From assembly GCF_000238355.1 (NCBI RefSeq), contig NZ_AHCA01000015.1:1-64000 (forward strand): a stretch of DNA of 64,000 nt, given 5' to 3'. The DNA comes from Pseudoalteromonas haloplanktis ATCC 14393 (GTDB lineage: Bacteria; Pseudomonadota; Gammaproteobacteria; Enterobacterales; Alteromonadaceae). Positions 35,425 to 43,399 of this stretch are shown here, piece after piece. The notes beneath the pieces are model-generated. The model searched no databases, was not told where the DNA came from, and saw only the letters and a program-made list of their open reading frames with translations. Made by a program: the position numbers and the translations under genes. The first letter of the stretch is position 1. The number at the start of each line of letters is the position of its first letter.

Positions 35425-36708
35425 ATGTCTGACACTCCTACAGACGGCGACAAAAGTAATAAATTGTTATACTGCTCTTTTTGTGGCAAAAGCCAGCATG
35501 AAGTTCGTAAACTAATTGCCGGCCCTTCAGTATATATTTGTGATGAATGTGTTGAGCTGTGTAACGACATTATCAGGGAAGAGATCAAAGACATTGCGCC
35601 TAAGCACAATACCTCTGATAAACTGCCTGCACCAAAAGAAATTCGTAATCACTTAGATGATTATGTGATTGGCCAAGACCATGCAAAGAAAGTACTTTCT
35701 GTGGCGGTTTACAATCACTACAAGCGTTTACGTAATCAAAACACGAAGACTGAAATCGAATTAGGCAAAAGTAATATCTTGCTAATTGGTCCTACTGGTA
35801 GTGGTAAAACACTATTAGCAGAGACATTAGCACGCCTACTTGATGTGCCATTTACTATGGCTGATGCAACCACATTAACCGAAGCCGGTTATGTGGGTGA
35901 AGATGTTGAAAACATCATTCAAAAGTTATTGCAAAAATGCGATTACGATGTAGAAAAAGCGCAACGTGGTATTGTTTACATTGATGAAATTGACAAAATT
36001 TCACGTAAATCAGACAACCCATCAATCACTCGAGATGTATCAGGTGAAGGCGTGCAACAAGCACTGCTTAAATTGATAGAAGGGACTGTCGCATCAGTGC
36101 CACCACAAGGCGGACGTAAACATCCACAGCAAGAGTTTTTACAGGTTGATACCTCAAAAATCTTATTTATCTGTGGTGGTGCATTCTCAGGTCTTGATAA
36201 AGTGATTGAGCAGCGTAGTCATAAAAACACCGGCATTGGTTTTGGTGTTGATGTGAAAGAATCTGCGGCGAGTCGCTCTTTAAGTGAAACGTTTAAAGAT
36301 GTAGAGCCTGAAGATTTAGTGAAATATGGTTTAATTCCAGAGTTCATTGGCCGTTTACCGGTTGTGGCAACGCTTACTGAGCTTGATGAAGCTGCACTTA
36401 TCCAAATTTTAAGTGAGCCGAAAAATGCCCTGACTAAACAGTATGGCGCATTATTCGGTATGGAAGATGTTGAGCTCGAATTCCGTGAAGATGCGCTTCG
36501 TGCTATCGCTCATAAAGCGATGGAACGCAAAACGGGTGCACGTGGTTTGCGTTCAATCGTTGAATCTGTATTGCTTGATACTATGTATGAACTGCCATCT
36601 ATGGAAGATGTGAGTAAGGTAGTGATTGACGAAACCGTGATCAAAGGTGAGTCTGACCCTATTTTGATTTATCAAAGTGCCGGTCAAGATAAAGCGGCAT
36701 CTGAATAA
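35425..36708 (+). CDS. clpX: ATP-dependent Clp protease ATPase subunit ClpX
   Basis: AAA+ unfoldase of 427 aa. The N-terminal zinc-binding domain has Cys17, Cys20, Cys39 and Cys42. Walker A is GPTGSGKT and Walker B VYIDEIDKI; the FGV-containing IGF-type loop IGFGVDVKE docks ClpP, and the C-terminal KTGARGLRSIVE carries sensor 2. A strong terminator separates it from lon. Confidence 0.98.
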   Translation: MSDTPTDGDKSNKLLYCSFCGKSQHEVRKLIAGPSVYICDECVELCNDIIREEIKDIAPKHNTSDKLPAPKEIRNHLDDYVIGQDHAKKVLSVAVYNHYKRLRNQNTKTEIELGKSNILLIGPTGSGKTLLAETLARLLDVPFTMADATTLTEAGYVGEDVENIIQKLLQKCDYDVEKAQRGIVYIDEIDKISRKSDNPSITRDVSGEGVQQALLKLIEGTVASVPPQGGRKHPQQEFLQVDTSKILFICGGAFSGLDKVIEQRSHKNTGIGFGVDVKESAASRSLSETFKDVEPEDLVKYGLIPEFIGRLPVVATLTELDEAALIQILSEPKNALTKQYGALFGMEDVELEFREDALRAIAHKAMERKTGARGLRSIVESVLLDTMYELPSMEDVSKVVIDETVIKGESDPILIYQSAGQDKAASE

Positions 36709-36726
36709 ACTTTAGCCAGTTTATTT

Positions 36727-36756
36727 ACAAAAAGGAGCCTCGTGCTCCTTTTTTTG
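36727..36756 (+). terminator. Rho-independent terminator after clpX
   Basis: AAAAAGGAGC / GCTCCTTTTT stem with a 5-nt loop and a T-run, 20 bp past the clpX stop. Confidence 0.95.
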
Positions 36757-36785
36757 TAATTTATTTAACTCTGTTGGGTTAAATT

Positions 36786-36815
36786 GTTGAACTTTAGCTA
36801 GGTTATCCCCATATA
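36786..36815 (+). promoter_or_regulatory. Sigma-32 (heat-shock) promoter upstream of lon
   Basis: GTTGAAC (36786-36792), a 14-bp spacer and CCCCATATA (36807-36815) closely match the RpoH consensus (CTTGAA and CCCCATNT). It lies about 45 bp before the lon ATG. lon is a known RpoH target in E. coli. Confidence 0.8.
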
Positions 36816-36858
36816 CTTGAGTAATCTTTAAAATAAATGAAGAGCGAAGAGAAAAATA

Positions 36859-39219
36859 ATGACGCTTGAGAGAACAGATCGAGTCGAAATCCCGGTACTG
36901 GCACTGCGCGATGTTGTGGTGTATCCGCACATGGTGATCCCGCTTTTTGTAGGCCGTGAAAAATCTATTAAATGCCTTGAAGCGGCAATGGATAAAGACA
37001 AACAAATTTTCCTTGTTGCGCAAAAAGACGCAACCGTGGATGAGCCAGAGCAAGACGATATTTATCGTGTTGGTACTATTGCCACTGTACTACAGCTACT
37101 TAAACTACCTGATGGCACTGTTAAAGTGTTAGTTGAGGGTACACAACGCGCAAAACTAGAAAGCTTTATTGATAATGATGACTTTTTTATTGCCAATGCG
37201 CAGTTTATAGGCTCAGAAGAAATTGATGAGCAAGAACAAGATGTGTTTATTCGCAGCGCCATTAATCAATTTGAAGGCTATGTAAAGCTTAATAAAAAGA
37301 TTCCGCCGGAGGTACTTACCTCGGTGAGTGGCATTGATGAAGCGCCGCGCCTAGCGGATACCATGGCTGCGCATATGCCATTGAAAGTGCCTGAAAAACA
37401 AAAAGTGCTCGAGATCACTAATGTCACAGAACGCCTTGAGTATTTAATGGCATTAATGGAAGGCGAAATTGACTTACTGCAAGTTGAGAAAAAAATTCGT
37501 ACCCGCGTTAAAAAGCAAATGGAAAAGTCGCAGCGCGAGTATTACCTCAATGAGCAAATGAAAGCCATTCAAAAAGAACTAGGCGAACTTGATGATGTGC
37601 CTGATGAATTTGAAGCGTTGAAAAAGCGCATTGAAGAATCGGGCATGAGCAGCGATGCACAAGAAAAAGCCAATTCAGAACTTGCCAAGCTAAAAATGAT
37701 GTCGCCAATGTCGGCAGAAGCTACGGTTGTGCGTTCATATATTGATACGCTAATTAATGTACCGTGGAAAAAACGCTCTAAAGTGAAAAAAGACTTAGCC
37801 GGAGCGCAAAAGATTTTAGACAGCGATCATCATGGTCTTGATAAAGTTAAAGAGCGTATTATTGAGTATCTTGCGGTTCAGCAACGTACTAATAAGCTTA
37901 AAGGGCCTATTTTATGCCTAGTTGGCCCTCCAGGTGTTGGTAAAACCTCACTAGGGCAATCGATTGCGCGCTCAACGGGTCGTAAGTATATTCGTATGGC
38001 ACTTGGTGGCGTGCGCGATGAAGCGGAAATTCGTGGCCACCGTCGTACGTATATCGGTTCAATGCCGGGTAAGCTTATTCAAAACATGAGCAAAGTGGGC
38101 GTTAAAAACCCATTATTCTTATTAGATGAAATCGACAAAATGTCTTCGGATATGCGTGGCGATCCGGCATCAGCACTGCTAGAAGTACTCGACCCTGAGC
38201 AAAATAGTCATTTTGCTGATCACTACTTAGAAGTTGATTATGACTTATCTGACGTTATGTTTGTGGCGACTTCAAATAGCTTTAATATTCCAGGTCCACT
38301 ATTAGATCGGATGGAAGTAATTCGTTTATCGGGTTACACCGAAGATGAAAAGCTAAATATTGCAAAAGAGCATTTGATCCCTAAACAAGTTAAGCGTAAT
38401 GGCTTAAAAGAGGGTGAAGTGGTTATCGAAGACAGTGCTATTGTTGGCATTATTCGTTATTACACTCGTGAAGCGGGTGTACGTAATTTAGAGCGAGAAG
38501 TGTCTAAGTTATGTCGCAAAGCTGTAAAAAACATTTTGCTCGAAAAAGACACGAAAGTAGTCACTATCAATGAGCAAAACCTAGAAGAGTTTTTAGGTGT
38601 GCAGCGTTTTGATTACGGTAAAGCTGAAGATGGCGACCGTATTGGTCAAGTAACAGGTTTAGCGTGGACTGAAGTCGGCGGTGATTTATTAACAATTGAG
38701 TGTGCAGCAGTACCTGGCAAAGGCAAACTAAGCTACACAGGCTCATTAGGTGATGTAATGCAAGAGTCGATTCAAGCAGCGATGACCGTTGTACGTAATC
38801 GTGCTGATGCATTTAGGATCAACAGTGATTTTTACGAAAAGCGTGATATTCACGTACACGTACCTGAGGGGGCAACTCCAAAAGATGGCCCAAGCGCCGG
38901 TGCGGCGATGGTTACTGGGTTAGTATCAAGTCTAACCGGTAACCCTGTGCGCGCTGATGTGGCGATGACGGGTGAAATCACTTTACGTGGTGAAGTGTTA
39001 CCAATTGGTGGTTTAAAAGAAAAGCTCTTAGCCGCTCACCGTGGCGGTATTAAAACCGTTATTATTCCAAAAATTAACGAACGTGACCTAAAAGAGATCC
39101 CTGACAATGTATTGGCAGGCCTTGATATTCACCCAGTTACATGGATTGATGAGGTTTTAAAACTGGCTTTAGTGCACCCAGTTGAGAGTTTTTCAGTCGA
39201 AACAGCTAAAAACCAGTAA
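36859..39219 (+). CDS. lon: ATP-dependent protease Lon
   Basis: Cytoplasmic AAA+ serine protease, 786 aa. It has the N-terminal substrate domain (VEIPVLALRDVVVYPHMVIP), Walker A GPPGVGKTSLG, Walker B LFLLDEIDKM, and the protease domain with the catalytic Ser in DGPSAGAAM and the Lys in GGLKEKLLAAHRGG. The E. coli start motif is conserved. It has its own heat-shock promoter and a terminator after it. Confidence 0.98.
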   Translation: MTLERTDRVEIPVLALRDVVVYPHMVIPLFVGREKSIKCLEAAMDKDKQIFLVAQKDATVDEPEQDDIYRVGTIATVLQLLKLPDGTVKVLVEGTQRAKLESFIDNDDFFIANAQFIGSEEIDEQEQDVFIRSAINQFEGYVKLNKKIPPEVLTSVSGIDEAPRLADTMAAHMPLKVPEKQKVLEITNVTERLEYLMALMEGEIDLLQVEKKIRTRVKKQMEKSQREYYLNEQMKAIQKELGELDDVPDEFEALKKRIEESGMSSDAQEKANSELAKLKMMSPMSAEATVVRSYIDTLINVPWKKRSKVKKDLAGAQKILDSDHHGLDKVKERIIEYLAVQQRTNKLKGPILCLVGPPGVGKTSLGQSIARSTGRKYIRMALGGVRDEAEIRGHRRTYIGSMPGKLIQNMSKVGVKNPLFLLDEIDKMSSDMRGDPASALLEVLDPEQNSHFADHYLEVDYDLSDVMFVATSNSFNIPGPLLDRMEVIRLSGYTEDEKLNIAKEHLIPKQVKRNGLKEGEVVIEDSAIVGIIRYYTREAGVRNLEREVSKLCRKAVKNILLEKDTKVVTINEQNLEEFLGVQRFDYGKAEDGDRIGQVTGLAWTEVGGDLLTIECAAVPGKGKLSYTGSLGDVMQESIQAAMTVVRNRADAFRINSDFYEKRDIHVHVPEGATPKDGPSAGAAMVTGLVSSLTGNPVRADVAMTGEITLRGEVLPIGGLKEKLLAAHRGGIKTVIIPKINERDLKEIPDNVLAGLDIHPVTWIDEVLKLALVHPVESFSVETAKNQ

Positions 39220-39289
39220 AAAAGCGAAAAAAAGTGCATTAAAGGGCTTTTCAAATCTAGATGATATGATAAGTTAAGCACTGGTTTTC

Positions 39290-39320
39290 AAGCCTAGGCC
39301 TTATGTGGCCTAGGTTTAAG
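39290..39320 (+). terminator. Hairpin terminator after lon
   Basis: Eleven-bp stem (AAGCCTAGGCC with GGCCTAGGTTT, one G-T pair) and a 6-nt loop. The T-run is merged with the stem. About 70 bp past the lon stop. Confidence 0.7.
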
Positions 39321-39431
39321 AAAAATTACAATCGTATGAGCATGAAAAAGTTTGCTCTAAAATTTTCAAAACAGTGATGTTAGTTTAAAAAACAATCGCT
39401 CTTGATAATAACAATGAAAGAGGATGATATT

Positions 39432-39707
39432 GTGAATAAATCTCAATTAATCGATCAAATCGCAGCTGACGCTGACATTTCTAAAGCGGCTGCGGGTCGT
39501 GCACTTGATTCATTCATCGAGGCTGTTTCTGGCGCGCTTAAAGATGGCGATTCAGTAGCATTAGTAGGTTTCGGCACTTTCTCAGTGCGCGAGCGTGCTG
39601 CTCGTTCTGGCCGTAACCCACAAACGGGCGAAACAATTCAAATCGCTGCAGCGACTATCCCAGCTTTTAAAGCGGGTAAAGCGCTTAAAGACGCATGTAA
39701 TAGCTAA
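39432..39707 (+). CDS. hupB: DNA-binding protein HU-beta (GTG start)
   Basis: Histone-like nucleoid protein of 91 aa. The conserved DNA-arm segment GRNPQTGETIQIAAATIP and the dimer core ALVGFGTFSVRERAAR are present. The GTG at 39432 is taken as start because NKSQLIDQIAADADISKAAAGRALD aligns residue for residue with E. coli HupB, and AGAGGA lies 7 bp upstream. The longer frame from 39402 would add ten residues unknown in HU. It follows lon, as in E. coli. Confidence 0.95.
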   Translation: MNKSQLIDQIAADADISKAAAGRALDSFIEAVSGALKDGDSVALVGFGTFSVRERAARSGRNPQTGETIQIAAATIPAFKAGKALKDACNS

Positions 39708-39799
39708 TCACTACTCTTTAGTGAGTTAGTTTTGGCAGTGTAAGAAGTTAATCGCTTTTACAGCTTAATTAACTATCTTTCTCGCCAACTGCTTCAAGT

Positions 39800-39832
39800 A
39801 AAAAAGCGTATCTGGTAAGATACGCTTTTTTT
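39800..39832 (+). terminator. Rho-independent terminator after hupB
   Basis: AAAAAGCGTATC / GATACGCTTTTT stem with a 6-nt loop and a T-run. Confidence 0.95.
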
Positions 39833-39878
39833 ACATAAGCAAGGCGATTTCTGCCTCGAATAGAATAGAGATAAATAA

Positions 39879-41783
39879 ATGCTTGAGAAAATCAGAGAAG
39901 GTTCGCAAGGACCGGTAGCTAAAGTTATTTTAGGCGCGGTGATTTTATCTTTTGCCTTAGCAGGGATCGGTGGTTACTTAGGTCAAACCACAGAGCAGCC
40001 CGTCGCTGAAGTAAATGGAGTTAAAATTAGCCAAACTGAATTTAGCCGTGCGTTCCAAAACGAACGTGCACGTTTAGAGCAACAATTTGGCGAATACTTT
40101 GCACAAATTGCGGCTGATCCAAATTATATGGCACAAATACGTCAAGGCGTTATTGACCGTCTAGTACAACAAGAATTACAAACACAACTAGCGGCAGAAC
40201 TCGGTTTACGTGTTAGTGATGAGAGTGTTAAAAAAGCGATTTTAGAGCTGCCATACTTCGAAATTGGTGGCAAGTTTAATAACGATCGTTACTTACAAGT
40301 AATTCGTCAAATGAACTTCCAACCAGACGCATTTCGCGAATATTTACGTGAAGAAATGACTCGCAGCCAATTAATTTCGGCCGTTGCGGGAACTGATTTT
40401 GCCTTAGAAAGTGAGCTAGCTAGTGCGATTGCGCTACAGCAGCAAACACGTAGTATTGATTACGTTGTGGTTAGCAAAGAATCACTACAAGAAGGGATTG
40501 CAGTAACTGAGCAAGAAATTGCAGATTACTATGACTTGAACTCGTCACAGTTTTTAGCACCAGAGCAAGTATCGGTAAGCTATATTGATTTAAATGCAGC
40601 AAACTTAGACTTACAAAGCAATGTAAGCGAAGAAGACGTAAAAGCATATTACGATCAAAACAGTGCACAATACATTGAGCCTGAAAAGCGCCGCGTATCA
40701 CATATCTTAATTGATAACACTGAAGACGACGATGCAGCAAAAGCGAAAGCCGAAGACTTGTTAGCACAATTACAACAAGGTACTGACTTTGCTACATTAG
40801 CTGAATCATCATCTGACGATATTGTCAGTGCTGAAATGGGCGGTGATCTTGATTGGATCGAACGCGATATGATGGATCCAGCGTTTGAAGATGCAGCATT
40901 TGCACTGCAAAGCAAAGGTGATTTTTCAGACGTAGTGCAATCTGAGTTTGGTTATCACATCATTCAGTTAACTGATATTCAAAGCCAGCAAGTTAAAGCA
41001 TATGATGCAGTAAAAGCTGACCTACGTGCTGAACTTGAGCGTGCTGAGAAAGTAAATGCATTTTACGAAAAGCAAACAGAAATGGGTGCTATCGCATTTG
41101 AAATTTCAGATACACTTGTTGACGCTGCAGAAGTGGCCGGTGTTGAAGTACAAACGACTGGACTAGTTGACCGTAATTCATTACCAGCACCGTTAAATAC
41201 ACCCGCGGTCATGACTGCAATTTTCTCTGTTGATGTTCTTGAAGATAAAATGAACTCAGAAGTTATCGAAGTGGGTGACGAGCATGTGGTGTTAGTGCGT
41301 GTTAAAGAGCACAAACCAGCTGCAACAAAACCACTTGCAGATGTATCTGAGCAAATTAAAGCACGCTTAGTTAGCCAAAAAGCATCAGAGCTTGCGAAAG
41401 AAAAAGCGACAACTCTATACGCAGAGATTGAAGCAGGTAAGAGCTTAACTGACTTAGCAACTGAGCATAGCTTAGAGCTACGTCAAGAAGCTGCATTGAC
41501 TCGTCAAGCTTACACTGTTTCACCAGCTATCGTGCAACATGCCTTTAAAATGGCTCACCCAACAGATACTGCAGTGGTTGACAAAGTTGAGTTAAATAAC
41601 GGTGATGCTGCAATCGTTGCCCTAAAATCAGTGACTAACGCCACTGTTGAAGGTGAAATTGAAGCGCAGCTTAAGCAAAATATTACTATGGCCCAAGTTA
41701 ACAAAAACTACATGGTATTCATTGACGCTTTAAAAGCAAATGCCGAGCTTAACTTACCTAAAGCGCAAGCCGCCACAGAGTAA
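39879..41783 (+). CDS. ppiD: Periplasmic folding chaperone PpiD
   Basis: Inner-membrane-anchored chaperone at the SecYEG exit, 634 aa. A single N-terminal helix (about residues 16-34, ILGAVILSFALAGIGGYL) anchors it. It is followed by a SurA-like N domain (VNGVKISQTEFSRAFQ), a parvulin domain (about 270-365, RRVSHILI and GGDLDWIERDMMDPAFEDAA) and a C-terminal extension. It closes the tig-to-ppiD cluster. Confidence 0.96.
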   Translation: MLEKIREGSQGPVAKVILGAVILSFALAGIGGYLGQTTEQPVAEVNGVKISQTEFSRAFQNERARLEQQFGEYFAQIAADPNYMAQIRQGVIDRLVQQELQTQLAAELGLRVSDESVKKAILELPYFEIGGKFNNDRYLQVIRQMNFQPDAFREYLREEMTRSQLISAVAGTDFALESELASAIALQQQTRSIDYVVVSKESLQEGIAVTEQEIADYYDLNSSQFLAPEQVSVSYIDLNAANLDLQSNVSEEDVKAYYDQNSAQYIEPEKRRVSHILIDNTEDDDAAKAKAEDLLAQLQQGTDFATLAESSSDDIVSAEMGGDLDWIERDMMDPAFEDAAFALQSKGDFSDVVQSEFGYHIIQLTDIQSQQVKAYDAVKADLRAELERAEKVNAFYEKQTEMGAIAFEISDTLVDAAEVAGVEVQTTGLVDRNSLPAPLNTPAVMTAIFSVDVLEDKMNSEVIEVGDEHVVLVRVKEHKPAATKPLADVSEQIKARLVSQKASELAKEKATTLYAEIEAGKSLTDLATEHSLELRQEAALTRQAYTVSPAIVQHAFKMAHPTDTAVVDKVELNNGDAAIVALKSVTNATVEGEIEAQLKQNITMAQVNKNYMVFIDALKANAELNLPKAQAATE

Positions 41784-41800
41784 TGTTAATTATGCAAACC

Positions 41801-41828
41801 TAAAAAAGCGCCTAATGGCGCTTTTTTT
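41801..41828 (+). terminator. Rho-independent terminator after ppiD
   Basis: GCGCC / GGCGC arms extended by A and T runs, 4-nt loop. It marks the left border of the accessory segment. Confidence 0.9.
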
Positions 41829-41840
41829 GTGAGCAAAATA

Positions 41841-41922
41841 TAAAGGTTAAAGGTAAAAGTTAAAGGTGCTAGGTATCTAGGGGCTAGGGGAGTTGGTTTG
41901 GAGATTCCAGTTTACTTCGCGC
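41841..41922 (+). repeat. Direct repeat R1 flanking the toxin-antitoxin pair
   Basis: A segment of about 80 bp made of TTAAAGGT-like words, then a CTAG-rich core (GCTAGGTATCTAGGGGCTAG), then GGAGTTGGTTTGGAGA and TTTAC-TCGCGC. It is almost identical to R2 at 42538-42613, differing by a few bases in the first 20 bp and around GATTCCAG versus GACTCGAG. Confidence 0.9.
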
Positions 41923-41936
41923 AATGATTATAATTT

Positions 41937-42197
41937 TTAAGTGCTGTAGTGGTATCTCAGTTGAGCGATTAAAAGCGTATCGTCTAGGTACTTGTATACT
42001 ATTCTGTGCTCATCATTTATCCGTCGAGACCAATATCCCGATAAACCATGCTTAAGTGGCTCAGGTTTTCCAAGTCCTTCATGTGGGCTGCGTTGAATAT
42101 CTTTAATGAGCAAATTTATACGTTTCAGTATTTTTTTATCATCGCCCTGCCAATAAAGGTACTCTTGCCACGCATGAGTAGAAAAGGTTAATTTCAC
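41937..42197 (-). CDS. yoeB: mRNA interferase toxin YoeB
   Basis: Ribosome-dependent endoribonuclease toxin of 86 aa. Catalytic residues fall at the same numbers as in E. coli YoeB: Glu46, Arg65, His83 and Tyr84 (LRYHYST end). GYWSRRINDEHRIVYKY is the family signature. Its start overlaps the yefM stop by 4 bp (antitoxin first), so translation is coupled. The toxin appears intact. Confidence 0.95.
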   Translation of the reverse strand: MKLTFSTHAWQEYLYWQGDDKKILKRINLLIKDIQRSPHEGLGKPEPLKHGLSGYWSRRINDEHRIVYKYLDDTLLIAQLRYHYST

Positions 42198-42445
42198 TCA
42201 ATTAGCTCTCTTTGTGTGCCTTCACCTTGCTCAAGTTCGGCAATCGACTCCAAAAGCTTGCGGGCATTGGCCGGGGATCTAAGTAGGTAAGTGGTTTCTT
42301 GCATCGCGTTATAGTCTTCTAACGACATCATAACCACTGGGCTTTCACTTTTACGGGTAATAATAATCGGCGCATGATCATCGCACACCTGCGCCATGGT
42401 ACTCGCTAAATTAGCGCGAGCAGCAGTATAACTAATAGCATCCAT
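42194..42445 (-). CDS. yefM: Antitoxin YefM (Phd/YefM family)
   Basis: Labile antitoxin and autorepressor of 83 aa, the same length as E. coli YefM. The Phd/YefM DNA-binding N terminus (AISYTAARANLASTMAQV) is followed by ESPVVMMSLEDYNAMQETTYLL and the acidic toxin-binding tail. The start is the ATG at 42443-42445, with TTGGAG 5 bp upstream; the longer frame to 42511 crosses the operator and is rejected. Confidence 0.94.
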   Translation of the reverse strand: MDAISYTAARANLASTMAQVCDDHAPIIITRKSESPVVMMSLEDYNAMQETTYLLRSPANARKLLESIAELEQGEGTQRELIE

Positions 42446-42460
42446 AACAACTCCAAAATG

Positions 42461-42486
42461 TTCATGTACGTTAATTTGTACAGTAT
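42461..42486. promoter_or_regulatory. YefM operator with two TGTAC(A/G) cores
   Basis: TGTACA at 42477-42482 and TGTACG at 42465-42470 are spaced 12 bp apart, just upstream of yefM. E. coli YefM-YoeB binds two adjacent palindromes with TGTACA cores at the same kind of spacing. This supports an intact autoregulatory circuit. Confidence 0.7.
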
Positions 42487-42537
42487 AGCTCATGCACAAA
42501 TAATAAGTCACTTTAAATTAGGCCACAGGAGCTAAGT

Positions 42538-42613
42538 TAAAGGTTAAAAGTAAAAGGTGCTAGGTATCTAGGGGCTAGGGGAGTTGGTTTGGAGACTCGA
42601 GTTTACCTCGCGC
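42538..42613 (+). repeat. Direct repeat R2 flanking the toxin-antitoxin pair
   Basis: Second copy of R1 in the same orientation, about 90% or more identical, containing the same CTAG-rich core. R1 and R2 enclose yefM-yoeB and its operator and nothing else. Confidence 0.9.
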
Positions 42614-42628
42614 CGCTTTATGTAACAC

Positions 42629-42663
42629 GCGTAGGTTGGGAAGAGTGCAACGAAACCCAACGA
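42629..42663 (+). repeat. GTAGGTTGGG...CCCAACG dispersed hairpin repeat, copy 1
   Basis: GTTGGG and CCCAAC arms enclose a 15-nt loop (AAGAGTGCAACGAAA). A related element lies in opposite orientation at 45021-45060. The look of it is that of the short dispersed palindromic repeats of marine gammaproteobacteria; no transposase is present. Confidence 0.7.
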
Positions 42664-42719
42664 AAAAATACCTTGTAAGTCTGGATCTAGGGCCCCATTT
42701 TTCAATAAAAACTGCGTGA

Positions 42720-42757
42720 TGGGGTTGGAGGTTAGAGACCTCCGGCTACCCGATTAG
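42720..42757 (-). repeat. GGAGGT hairpin repeat, copy 1, at the 3' end of the unknown membrane-protein gene
   Basis: GGAGGT (42727-42732) and ACCTCC (42738-42743) form a 6-bp stem, followed by GGCTACCCGATTAG. It is nearly identical to the copy at 43934-43970. Each copy lies just past the stop codon of a minus-strand gene, so it may act as a transcript end. Confidence 0.75.
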
Positions 42758-43326
42758 GTTAATTGTGCTCGGTAATCATGAAACACTTTTTTACCCGAAG
42801 TAAGGTTCGCTCCATGCATTTTATAAAAATTGCTCTTTTGAGGAGTAAAATCGTCATCATGTATTTGTACAATTTCTGGAATATAACCTTTAGAAATAGC
42901 ATCAGGAGTAAGCCAAGTATTATTTTTAACAAAGTCTGCACAGGTTATTGTCAATTCGTCCCAAGCTTGTTGATATTGAAATTTCTTCCGATTCACAGCG
43001 TCAGAATACTGCATCGGTAATTCGAAACTTACTCCATGCTCGCTACGATTTTTAATGCACTCAGCTCTAAGTTCTTCTTCTGAAATGCAGTAACTCCAAA
43101 AACACTTTTCTGCGTTAACAAGTGATTTATACTGTTCCTGATGTTTAAACTGATTTTTCCATGTACTCAAAGCCTCCTGCGCAATAAATAACGTGCAAAC
43201 TGAAACTATTAAACCAAGTGTCGGAAATATATCAAAAACAAGTAAATTACTATGCGAGGCTCCAAAGTAATAACCAACTATAGCCAAAAGTAAAGCGACA
43301 ATAATATTTGTAATATCTATTTTCAT
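42754..43326 (-). CDS. Two-helix membrane protein of unknown function
   Basis: A 190-aa protein with two hydrophobic helices at the N terminus (about residues 5-23 and 31-50), then a hydrophilic, probably helical, cytoplasmic part with several cysteines. I do not recognise it. The ATG at 43326 (MKIDITNIIV) is preferred because AAAGAGG lies 5 bp upstream; the longer frame begins at a GTG that is part of that ribosome site. It lies in the accessory segment on the same strand as the TIR gene, separated from it by the intron remnant. A role with the TIR protein is possible but unproven. Confidence 0.65.
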   Translation of the reverse strand: MKIDITNIIVALLLAIVGYYFGASHSNLLVFDIFPTLGLIVSVCTLFIAQEALSTWKNQFKHQEQYKSLVNAEKCFWSYCISEEELRAECIKNRSEHGVSFELPMQYSDAVNRKKFQYQQAWDELTITCADFVKNNTWLTPDAISKGYIPEIVQIHDDDFTPQKSNFYKMHGANLTSGKKVFHDYRAQLT

Positions 43327-43354
43327 TAACACCTCTTTAAGTTAACGCTGCCAT

Positions 43355-43392
43355 AATTTGCCGCCTGAAGCGCAGTGTAAGGCGGTCAAATT
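43355..43392. other. Large hairpin with a bulged base beside the intron remnant
   Basis: AATTTG-CCGCCT (43355-43366) pairs with AGGCGG-T-CAAATT (43380-43392): 12 bp with one unpaired T and a 13-nt loop. It lies just outside the probable 5' end of the intron remnant. Class C group II introns favour sites just after such stem-loops, so this may be the original insertion target. Confidence 0.55.
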
Positions 43393-43399
43393 GATTTTC

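Noticed and set aside
36721..37053. Minus-strand frame of 110 aa between clpX and lon
   Set aside because: It crosses the clpX terminator and the lon heat-shock promoter and start.
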